Origin: Hyphomicrobiales bacterium
Lineage (GTDB): Bacteria; Pseudomonadota; Alphaproteobacteria; Rhizobiales; JAJFHR01
DNA: 18,557 nucleotides
Assembly: GCA_021775515.1 (NCBI GenBank)
Contig: JAJFHR010000211.1
Location: 1 to 18,557 of the forward strand
Reading direction: 5' to 3'
Shown here: piece by piece, positions 13,186 to 18,557 of the stretch
Layout: every line of letters starts with the position of its first letter
Position numbering within the stretch: the first letter of the stretch is position 1
The notes under the pieces: generated by a model
Seen by the model: the letters and a program-made list of their open reading frames with translations, nothing else
Database searches by the model: none
Told to the model about the DNA's origin: nothing
Program-made: the position numbers and the translations under genes

Positions 13186-15060
13186 ATGCGCACTCTGGTC
13201 AGTCAACTTTTTCGCTGGTACGAAACGCGAAGTGAACCCTTTCCGGGGCCTCAGCCGGAAAAGCCGCCGACGACGCTGCTGCGGTTCATTATGCATTATG
13301 TGCGCCCTTTTCGCGCCCTTATTCTGGCGAGCTGTATTTTAGGAACCATTGTTGCCCTCGTAGAGGTTTCGCTGTTTGGCGCCGTTGGCCGCATCGTTGA
13401 TTGGCTCGGTGAGGCAGACAGGCAGACGTTTTGGCAGGACTACAGCACCTGGCTCATCGCCCTGGGATTGGTCATTCTCATCGTTTTACCGGTATTGAAA
13501 TTTTTTCATCAAACAGTTCTGCATCAAGGAATTATTGGTAATTTCGCCATGCGCAACCGCTGGCAGGTTCACAGATATTTATTGCGTCAGAGCATGGCAT
13601 TTTTTCAAGATGATCTGTCCGGGCGAGTGGCCGCGAAGATGATGCAAACCTCGATAAGTGTGCGCGATACGGTTTTAAATATCATCGAGATGGTGCTCTA
13701 TGTCAGCGTCTTTTTCACCGCATCCCTGGTATTGTTTGCCTCAAGCGATATTCGCCTTACCGCACCCATGATCCTGTGGTTGATCGGTTATTTGTTTGCC
13801 TTGGGGTATTTTATTCCCCGCTTGCAGAAAATCTCCATGGAGCAGGCTGAACATCGCTCATTGGTAACTGGACGCATTGTTGATAGTTACGCCAACATCA
13901 GTGTCGTAAAGATGTTCGCTCATGCCGAATTTGAAGATGCCTACGCGCGTGCCGGCATGGAGGAGTTTTTGCACAATGTTCATACGCAGATGCGGTACTC
14001 CACATTATTGAACTTCTCACTCATTTGTTTGAACAGCGCTCTTTTATTCTCGGTTTCCGCCCTAGCGATATGGCTGTGGACCCAGGAGGCGGTGACGGTT
14101 GGCGCTATTGCTTTTTCAACCGGGCTGGTTTTGCGTCTTCACGGCATTTCGCAATGGATATTGTGGGAAACATGGGAATTATTTGAAAATATTGGCGTCG
14201 TTCAAGACGGTATGGAGACCATTGCGCGCGACCAAACGGTTGTAGATGCACCCGATGCGGTTGAACTGGAAGAGGTCAAGGGTGAGATTAGCTTCAGTCA
14301 CATTCATTTTAATTATGGCAAGGTTAGAGGCAGTGTTGAGCGCGGGGTAATTGAAGATTTGTCTCTTACAATTAACGCTGGCGAAAAAATCGGCCTTGTT
14401 GGTCGTTCCGGGGCAGGAAAATCGACACTCGTCAATTTGTTGTTGCGCTTTTACGATTTGGAAGGTGGCCATATTTTTGTTGATAAACGGGATATTACCT
14501 CGGTAACTCAAGACAGTCTGAGATCGCATATCGGCGTTGTGACTCAGGATACCTCTCTTTTGCATCGTTCCGTTCTCGATAATATTCGATATGGTTGCCC
14601 CGATGCCAGCCGCGAGGAAGTTATTGAGGCCGCGCGCCGCGCTGAAGCCGATGAATTCATCAACGAGCTGGAGGATATGACCGGCCGCAAAGGTTTTGAC
14701 GCCCATGTTGGCGAGCGCGGCGTAAAACTATCCGGCGGTCAGCGCCAGCGCATAGCCATTGCCCGTGTTCTTTTGAAAGATGCACCCATCCTTATTCTTG
14801 ATGAAGCCACAAGTGCACTGGATTCGGAGGTTGAAGCAGCCATTCAGGAAAACCTCTATAAACTTATGGAAGGTAAAACGGTTGTCGCCATTGCCCATCG
14901 GCTATCGACCATCGCTGCTATGGACCGATTGATAATTATGGATGAGGGCCGGATCGTGGAGCAGGGTTCACACCAACAACTGCTTGAAAAAGAGGGCATT
15001 TATTCCAGCTTATGGGCGCGCCAGTCCGGTGGGTTCCTCTTGCCGGAAAACTCAATCTAA
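13186..15060 (+). CDS. ABC exporter, fused transmembrane and ATP-binding domains
   Basis: A 624-residue half-transporter of the type IV exporter (MsbA/MDR-like) class that works as a dimer in the inner membrane. Six membrane helices are spread over about 40-330 (for example ALILASCILGTIVALVEVS and WLIALGLVILIVLPVLKF). The ATPase domain follows, with Walker A GRSGAGKST (406-414), Q-loop VTQDTSLL (Gln454), signature KLSGGQRQR (514-522), Walker B ILILDEATSALD (535-546) and H-loop AIAHRLST (His571). All catalytic residues are present, including Glu540 after Walker B. Family members flip lipids or expel drugs and peptides; the substrate is unknown. The first 30 residues are polar and proline-rich. 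AGGGA lies 13 bases before ATG 13186, longer than usual. The gene converges on moaA, with 71 bases between the stops. Confidence 0.93.
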   Translation: MRTLVSQLFRWYETRSEPFPGPQPEKPPTTLLRFIMHYVRPFRALILASCILGTIVALVEVSLFGAVGRIVDWLGEADRQTFWQDYSTWLIALGLVILIVLPVLKFFHQTVLHQGIIGNFAMRNRWQVHRYLLRQSMAFFQDDLSGRVAAKMMQTSISVRDTVLNIIEMVLYVSVFFTASLVLFASSDIRLTAPMILWLIGYLFALGYFIPRLQKISMEQAEHRSLVTGRIVDSYANISVVKMFAHAEFEDAYARAGMEEFLHNVHTQMRYSTLLNFSLICLNSALLFSVSALAIWLWTQEAVTVGAIAFSTGLVLRLHGISQWILWETWELFENIGVVQDGMETIARDQTVVDAPDAVELEEVKGEISFSHIHFNYGKVRGSVERGVIEDLSLTINAGEKIGLVGRSGAGKSTLVNLLLRFYDLEGGHIFVDKRDITSVTQDSLRSHIGVVTQDTSLLHRSVLDNIRYGCPDASREEVIEAARRAEADEFINELEDMTGRKGFDAHVGERGVKLSGGQRQRIAIARVLLKDAPILILDEATSALDSEVEAAIQENLYKLMEGKTVVAIAHRLSTIAAMDRLIIMDEGRIVEQGSHQQLLEKEGIYSSLWARQSGGFLLPENSI

Positions 15061-15131
15061 CTTTCGGTTTTCGCCATGTTTTATTGGACTGTTTAGCCCG
15101 GGTTTTGAACAACAAGTCAGGCAACTGTGAT

Positions 15132-16184
15132 TTAACCGCCGGTAACACTCATATGCCGCGACACCGATGGTGCTTTGCGATCACGGTCAATTATGAAGTC
15201 ATGACCTTTCGGTTTTCGCAGAATAGCTTCATCGATTGCTGCATAAAGTGGGTCGTTACTTGTAGAAGATCGCAGCGGCGCCCGTAAATCAGCTGCATCT
15301 TCCTGGCCCAGACACATATACAAGGTTCCGGTGCAGGTGATTCGCACGCGATTGCAGCTTTCACAGAAATTGTGGGTCATCGGTGTGATAAAGCCCAGGC
15401 GGCCGCCGGTTTCCTTAACTTCTACATACCTGGCCGGCCCGCCGGTCTTATAGGGGATATCTACAAGCGTCCAATTATCCATCAGGTTGGCCCGCACAAC
15501 CGAAAGAGGCAGATACTGGTCAGTCCGATCACCCTCAATATCGCCCAGAGGCATTGTTTCGATGAGCGTAAAATCCATGCCGCCGCCGTGCGCCCAGCGG
15601 ATCATTTCGTCAATCTCATCATCGTTGACGCCTTTTAGAGCCACGGCGTTAATCTTGATCCTGAGGCCGACATTCTGCGCAGCCTCAATACCGGCATAGA
15701 CTTTTTCCAACTCGCCCCACCGGGTGATTGCGCGGAATTTATCGGCATCAATGGTATCCAAAGAGACATTGAGACGGCGGATGCCGCAATCATACAGTTC
15801 ATGCGCAAACCGCGTGAGCTGGCTACCGTTTGTTGTCATCGTAAGCTCTTCAAGGGCCCCGGTTCCAAGATGGCGCGAAAGCGATTTGATTAACGACATC
15901 AAGTTCTTGCGAACCAAAGGTTCGCCCCCGGTCAACCTGATTTTTTTGATGCCCTTATCGACAAACGCCGAGCATAACCGATCCAACTCCTCAAGTGTTA
16001 AAAGGTCACGCTTGGGCAGGAACGTCATGTTTTCAGACATGCAATACACGCAACGGAAATCGCAGCGGTCGGTGACCGAGACCCGGAGATAAGTGACGGC
16101 ACGATCAAAAGGATCAATCATGTTGCTCGCTGAAGCAGCGATCCCGGAGAATTTCATGTCATCGGGCGGTAAAAAGTCGTTCAA
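15132..16184 (-). CDS. moaA: GTP 3',8-cyclase MoaA (molybdenum cofactor biosynthesis)
   Basis: Catalyses the first step of molybdopterin synthesis, the radical-SAM rearrangement of GTP to 3',8-cyclo-GTP. At 350 residues it has the N-terminal cluster motif VTDRCDFRCVYCM (Cys41, Cys45, Cys48), IRLTGGEPLVR (82-92), MTTNGSQL, LNVSLDT, and the C-terminal second-cluster motif FCESCNRVRIT...CLG (Cys274, Cys277, Cys291). It ends in the family's C-terminal Gly-Gly needed for catalysis. The start is read as TTG at 16184 because GGGAG lies about eight bases upstream; the ATG at 16157 has no ribosome binding site. It diverges from the formate dehydrogenase operon, whose enzyme needs this cofactor, so a shared control region is likely. 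The TTG start may hold its translation low. Confidence 0.96.
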   Translation of the reverse strand: MNDFLPPDDMKFSGIAASASNMIDPFDRAVTYLRVSVTDRCDFRCVYCMSENMTFLPKRDLLTLEELDRLCSAFVDKGIKKIRLTGGEPLVRKNLMSLIKSLSRHLGTGALEELTMTTNGSQLTRFAHELYDCGIRRLNVSLDTIDADKFRAITRWGELEKVYAGIEAAQNVGLRIKINAVALKGVNDDEIDEMIRWAHGGGMDFTLIETMPLGDIEGDRTDQYLPLSVVRANLMDNWTLVDIPYKTGGPARYVEVKETGGRLGFITPMTHNFCESCNRVRITCTGTLYMCLGQEDAADLRAPLRSSTSNDPLYAAIDEAILRKPKGHDFIIDRDRKAPSVSRHMSVTGG

Positions 16185-16235
16185 ATCGGCTCTCCCGTCT
16201 ACAGGTGTATCGCACTTTTCGGCGATTTAAAAAGC

Positions 16236-16264
16236 ATGTTATTACGTATACCGGAATTGGACAA
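16236..16264 (-). promoter_or_regulatory. Candidate moaA promoter
   Basis: On the minus strand TTGTCC (16259-16264) and TAACAT (16236-16241) are spaced by 17 bases, each matching four of six consensus bases. Transcription would start near 16229, leaving a leader of about 45 bases, too short for a molybdenum-cofactor riboswitch of the E. coli moaA type. Confidence 0.4.
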
Positions 16265-16273
16265 TGGCACACT

Positions 16274-16287
16274 TTGTCATAAATCAA
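16274..16287. promoter_or_regulatory. FNR/FixK-like binding site candidate
   Basis: TTGTC-ATAA-ATCAA matches the FNR/FixK/ANR consensus TTGAT-N4-ATCAA in 8 of 10 bases, with one perfect half-site. Its centre is about 51 bases upstream of the proposed moaA start of transcription and about 317 bases upstream of the chaperone start codon, so it would fit moaA better. The first half-site is imperfect. Confidence 0.35.
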
Positions 16288-16390
16288 ACAACAATTCAAA
16301 ATCGGCACAATCACAAAAAAATTTTCTGATGTTATCTGGTTTTACCAGTGTATTGGCTGAAATCCGCCTTAAGTTGTCGCATTGGAGCCC

Positions 16391-16420
16391 ATATTTTCCG
16401 CCGGTCAAACCGGAAAATAT
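16391..16420. repeat. Perfect 10-bp inverted repeat in the moaA/fdh control region
   Basis: ATATTTTCCG (16391-16400) and CGGAAAATAT (16411-16420) are exact inverted copies separated by CCGGTCAAAC. No gene end is nearby on either strand and no T-run follows, so it does not look like a terminator. The arm length and spacing suit binding by a dimeric regulator, about 180 bases upstream of the chaperone gene. Confidence 0.65.
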
Positions 16421-16530
16421 TTCATAGTACGGAAATCTTACCACACAGGTAGGGTTTTGAGTTGCAGTCAACTGGGCGCTACTTTAGAGTTATTGTCAAA
16501 ATAAATACATGGTGAGCCGGGTTTTGCTAA

Positions 16531-16551
16531 TTTTGGCGAATTTCGCCCAAA
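16531..16551. repeat. Imperfect palindrome upstream of the fdh chaperone gene
   Basis: GGCGAA-T-TTCGCC (16535-16547) is a 6-bp inverted repeat around one base, flanked by TTTT and CAAAA which extend the symmetry with one mismatch. It ends 46 bases before the chaperone ATG, where an operator or a leader hairpin would sit. Confidence 0.4.
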
Positions 16552-16597
16552 AATGCGCAACGGCTACCATGAAAAGCGGCAAGGGCAAGGGGAGGAA

Positions 16598-17206
16598 ATG
16601 GCTGCTGTGAAAGAACTGCCGGAATCCGGCATTGCTGAAGAGGATCTGTTACGGGCGCAACTGTACCAGATGCTGTCGCATTTTCTTGGCAATCCGCCTT
16701 CCGAAAAAGATCTTGCCAATTTGGCCGCCATGAATGGTGATGAATCACCTTTGGGTGAGGCCATAGCCAGCCTTGCAAAAATTGCCGCCAAAACCGACGT
16801 CGCCCTGGTTGCTCAGGAATATCATGATTTGTTTATTGGCGTCGGGCGCGGTGAATTATTGCCTTACGGCTCCTATTATCTTACGGGTTTTTTGCACGAA
16901 AAGCCGCTGGCAAATTTGCGCAATGATATGACGCGGTTGGGAATTGCACGGCGGGAAACCGTCAAGATTCCAGAAGACCATATTGCCGCAATTTTCGAAA
17001 TGATGGCCGGATTGATTACCGGAAAATATGGCACTGTTTTTGATTTGGATGAGCAGCGGGAGTTTTTTCACACCCACATAGGTTCCTGGGCGAGCCATTT
17101 TATGTCGGACCTTGAAGCGGCAAAATCATCGATTTTATACGCCTCGCTGGGAACAATAGGACGCATATTTCTCGAAATTGAGGAGGTTGCGTTTACGATG
17201 GAATAG
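16598..17206 (+). CDS. TorD/DmsD-family chaperone for the formate dehydrogenase
   Basis: A 202-residue, all-helical cytosolic protein of the TorD/NarJ superfamily, which bind Tat signal peptides or apo-molybdoenzymes and delay export until the cofactor is in place. The family signature is EYHDLFIGVGRGELLPYGSY (about 81-100), followed by LHEKPLANLRNDMTRLGI and the later PEDHIAAIFEMM helix. The start is ATG 16598, preceded by the purine run AAGGGGAGGAA. The ATG at 16553 is in frame but lacks a ribosome binding site, and its extra 15 residues look non-family. It is the first gene of the operon with the small Tat protein and FdhA, which indicates FdhA as client. No metal site or signal peptide is seen. 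Confidence 0.88.
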   Translation: MAAVKELPESGIAEEDLLRAQLYQMLSHFLGNPPSEKDLANLAAMNGDESPLGEAIASLAKIAAKTDVALVAQEYHDLFIGVGRGELLPYGSYYLTGFLHEKPLANLRNDMTRLGIARRETVKIPEDHIAAIFEMMAGLITGKYGTVFDLDEQREFFHTHIGSWASHFMSDLEAAKSSILYASLGTIGRIFLEIEEVAFTME

Positions 17207-17247
17207 GTTGCATCGCCGGGCATATGCCGCGGTGTGATTTTAAGAAG

Positions 17248-17272
17248 CCAGGCCATCTGGTTAGTGGCCTGG
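17248..17272 (+). other. Stem-loop between the chaperone and small Tat protein genes
   Basis: CCAGGCCA (17248-17255) and TGGCCTGG (17265-17272) form a perfect 8-bp GC-rich stem with a 9-base loop. It has no T-run and lies 48 bases before the next ATG, so it more likely shapes mRNA processing or stability than terminates. Confidence 0.5.
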
Positions 17273-17319
17273 ATGATGTATCGCGTAAAAGAAAACCAAA
17301 CAAAAAGGAGGAGCGCTAA

Positions 17320-17517
17320 ATGTCTAAAAAAGGACAAACAGCCAAAGCTGATCGCCGGGGCTTTTTAAAGCTTGCCGGGGTAGGGGCTTTGACTGGTGGA
17401 GCGATGGTCGCGATGGGTAAGTCACCAGCCAAGGCCAGCGAGAAACCTGTTAAGTCAACAGGGCTTTATCGCGAAACCGATCACGTGAAGACTTACTACG
17501 AAAGCACAAGGTTTTAG
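17320..17517 (+). CDS. Small Tat-signal protein of the formate dehydrogenase locus
   Basis: A 65-residue protein with a clear twin-arginine signal: DRRGFLKLAG (Arg12, Arg13), a hydrophobic stretch of about 15 residues (18-32), and AKA at 37-39 as a likely cleavage site. The mature part would be only about 26 residues and is polar and charged (ending TYYESTRF). It matches the known small 'formate dehydrogenase region TAT target' family (TIGR02811), found beside FdhA genes, whose function is not established to my knowledge. An excellent AGGAGG lies eight bases before the ATG. It may be a small periplasmic subunit or assembly factor, or serve the chaperone as a decoy signal; these are guesses. 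The fdhA start follows 115 bases later. Confidence 0.87.
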   Translation: MSKKGQTAKADRRGFLKLAGVGALTGGAMVAMGKSPAKASEKPVKSTGLYRETDHVKTYYESTRF

Positions 17518-17522
17518 TTCTA

Positions 17523-17557
17523 AGCCGAGCACCCGGTAAAATCGGGAGCTTCGGGCT
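17523..17557 (+). other. Imperfect stem-loop between the small Tat gene and fdhA
   Basis: AGCCGAGCACCCG and CGGGAGCTTCGGGCT can pair with a bulge and two mismatches around a 7-base loop. It begins five bases after the stop of the small gene and is followed by AT-rich sequence with no long T-run. It could partly terminate transcription or protect the upstream message, setting the ratio of the small protein to FdhA. Confidence 0.45.
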
Positions 17558-17632
17558 AATGCCTTAAATAATAAAACTGTCTTTGCAAGGAAACGCTCAA
17601 GAAATTGGGTATTGAAATTTAGGAGAATAATT

Positions 17633-18557
17633 ATGCTTAGGAAGAAGACCGGCGGGATGGCGATAGGCTCCCGTTTGTCATCAGCCCTAAAGGATGTTGC
17701 ATCCGAGACGATTGACAGGCGTACGTTCCTGCGTCGTTCCGGCCTCGCCGTAGGTGGTATGGCCGCAGCAGCAAGCTTTACGGGCAGCATGGTGGAAAAA
17801 GCTGAAGCAGCCAGCCATACCAGTGGTATTGAGGTCGTAAAATCGGTCTGCACTCACTGTTCAGTCGGGTGTACCGTTCTGGCTGAAGTTCAAGGCGGTG
17901 TATGGATTGGCCAGGAGCCGGGTTATGATAGCCCGTTTAACCTCGGTGCCCATTGCGCTAAAGGAGCCTCGGTTCGAGAACACGCCCATGGCGAGCGCCG
18001 TTTAAAATTCCCGGTAAAATTGGTTGGCGGCAAATGGCAGCGTGTCAGTTGGGATGATGCTATCAACGAGATCGGCGACCAAATGTTGCAGATCCGTGAG
18101 ACCTCTGGACCGGATTCGGTTTACTGGCTCGGCTCAGCAAAGCATTCAAACGAACAGGCTTATTTGTTCCGCAAGCTTTATGCCTTCTGGGGCTCCAACA
18201 ATGGTGACCATCAGGCGCGTATTTGTCATTCAACCACGGTTGCCGGTGTTGCCAATACCTGGGGCTACGGGGCAATGACGAATTCGTATAATGATATTCA
18301 CAACAGCAAGTCCATCTTCGTCATTGGCGGCAATCCGGCAGAGGCACATCCCGTGTCGTTGCTGCATCTGCTCAAAGCCAAGGAAGTGAACAATGCTCCG
18401 GTGATTATCTGCGATCCGCGCTTCACTCGCACGGCTGCCCACGCCACTGAATATGTGCGCTTCCGTCCTGGTGCCGATGTTGCTTTGATCTGGGGTATTC
18501 TTTGGCATCTGTTTGAAAACGGCTGGGAAGATAAAGAATTTATCCGCCAGCGCGTTT
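17633..18557 (+). CDS. fdhA: Formate dehydrogenase alpha subunit FdhA, Tat-exported, 5' part
   Basis: The first 308 codons of a molybdopterin (bis-MGD) formate dehydrogenase catalytic subunit; the frame is open at the window's end. It oxidises formate to CO2, probably in the periplasm. The Tat signal reads DRRTFLRRSG (Arg29, Arg30), then a hydrophobic run, with AEA at 57-59. The 4Fe-4S motif CTHCSVGC...HCAKG gives Cys73, Cys76, Cys80 and Cys108, with Lys110 after it. The stretch ARICHSTTVAGVANTWGYGA (about 195-214) aligns with the E. coli Fdh-N active site, and Cys198 (TGT at 18224) replaces its selenocysteine. GGNPAEAHP and ICDPRFTRTAAHA (about 270-282) are family motifs for cofactor binding. 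AGGAG lies seven bases before ATG 17633. Beta and gamma subunit genes would be expected downstream. This could be Fdh-N/O-like; the electron acceptor is unknown. Confidence 0.95.
   Translation, partial: MLRKKTGGMAIGSRLSSALKDVASETIDRRTFLRRSGLAVGGMAAAASFTGSMVEKAEAASHTSGIEVVKSVCTHCSVGCTVLAEVQGGVWIGQEPGYDSPFNLGAHCAKGASVREHAHGERRLKFPVKLVGGKWQRVSWDDAINEIGDQMLQIRETSGPDSVYWLGSAKHSNEQAYLFRKLYAFWGSNNGDHQARICHSTTVAGVANTWGYGAMTNSYNDIHNSKSIFVIGGNPAEAHPVSLLHLLKAKEVNNAPVIICDPRFTRTAAHATEYVRFRPGADVALIWGILWHLFENGWEDKEFIRQRV

Larger units (their letters stand above)
16185..16597. other. 413-base divergent control region between moaA and the fdh operon
   Basis: No convincing gene lies here; the short open frames inside have no ribosome binding sites or recognisable protein. 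The region is more AT-rich than its flanks. It holds a possible moaA promoter (16236-16264), an FNR/FixK-like site (16274-16287), a small hairpin CTGGT-TTT-ACCAG (16336-16348), a perfect 10-bp inverted repeat (16391-16420) and an imperfect palindrome 46 bases before the chaperone gene (16531-16551). I found no clear sigma-70 promoter for the rightward operon. Confidence 0.6.

Noticed and set aside
14179..14706. 175-codon open frame on the minus strand
   Set aside because: It lies wholly opposite the ATP-binding domain of the ABC exporter, whose Walker, signature and H-loop motifs are all intact on the plus strand; the antisense translation shows no domain.
16185..16235. Molybdenum-cofactor riboswitch before moaA
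   Set aside because: The leader inferred from the candidate promoter is about 45 bases and shows no extended stem structure of the E. coli type.
16236..16471. Two short overlapping frames (63 and 64 codons, opposite strands) between moaA and the fdh operon
   Set aside because: No ribosome binding site, low-complexity content, and overlap with the inverted repeat; treated as non-coding control region.
17455..17853. 132-codon open frame on the minus strand
   Set aside because: It is antisense to the small Tat gene and the fdhA start, both of which have strong ribosome binding sites and clear Tat signals.
18181..18290. Selenocysteine codon and SECIS element in fdhA
   Set aside because: The active-site codon is TGT and no in-frame TGA occurs in the visible part of the gene.
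1..18557. Mobile elements, CRISPR arrays, tRNA or rRNA genes, defence islands
   Set aside because: No transposase, integrase, repeat array, cloverleaf or defence protein motif was seen; the gene content reads as ordinary chromosome.

Overview
This window looks like a piece of an alphaproteobacterial chromosome, perhaps a marine Rhodospirillales-like lineage. That placement is an inference from how the proteins read (malonyl-CoA decarboxylase, MoaA, the Tat-dependent formate dehydrogenase cluster), from the mid-range base composition and from dense short operons on both strands. No search was run. I see no rRNA, tRNA, CRISPR array, insertion sequence, integrase or phage gene, so this is mostly ordinary chromosome.

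Layout. The left edge holds the 3' part of a glutathionyl-hydroquinone reductase gene. A strong two-way terminator separates it from a convergent gene of unknown function. Then come a stand-alone endonuclease/exonuclease/phosphatase protein and a malonyl-CoA decarboxylase, all on the minus strand. A secreted or membrane-anchored NodB-type deacetylase with an altered catalytic motif diverges from the decarboxylase. Next are two minus-strand genes, a nitronate monooxygenase-like flavoprotein and, upstream of it, a radical SAM protein with a cobalamin-domain-like N-terminus. Diverging from these is a two-gene plus-strand unit, a small cupin and a Cys/Met-metabolism PLP enzyme. It converges on a minus-strand pair, an alpha/beta hydrolase and a D-2-hydroxyacid dehydrogenase. 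An EamA permease and a full-length half-size ABC exporter follow on the plus strand.

The right end is the most coherent part. The molybdenum-cofactor gene moaA (TTG start) diverges from a formate dehydrogenase operon: a TorD-type chaperone, a 65-residue Tat-signal protein, and the molybdopterin-binding alpha subunit FdhA, which runs off the window. FdhA has four cysteines for an Fe-S cluster, a Tat signal, and cysteine where E. coli Fdh-N has selenocysteine. The likely logic is that MoaA starts cofactor synthesis, the chaperone holds the apo-enzyme, and the folded enzyme is exported to the periplasm. The 413-base divergent region carries a perfect 10-bp inverted repeat, an FNR/FixK-like half-matched site and another palindrome. 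Two stem-loops lie between the operon's genes.

No wholly new system is proved here. The best leads are the regulatory region and tiny Tat protein of the fdh locus, the deacetylase with a changed aspartate motif, the unknown coiled-coil protein at the left, and the unassigned radical SAM/flavoprotein and cupin/PLP pairs. Several start sites were moved inward or kept as non-ATG because of visible ribosome binding sites.
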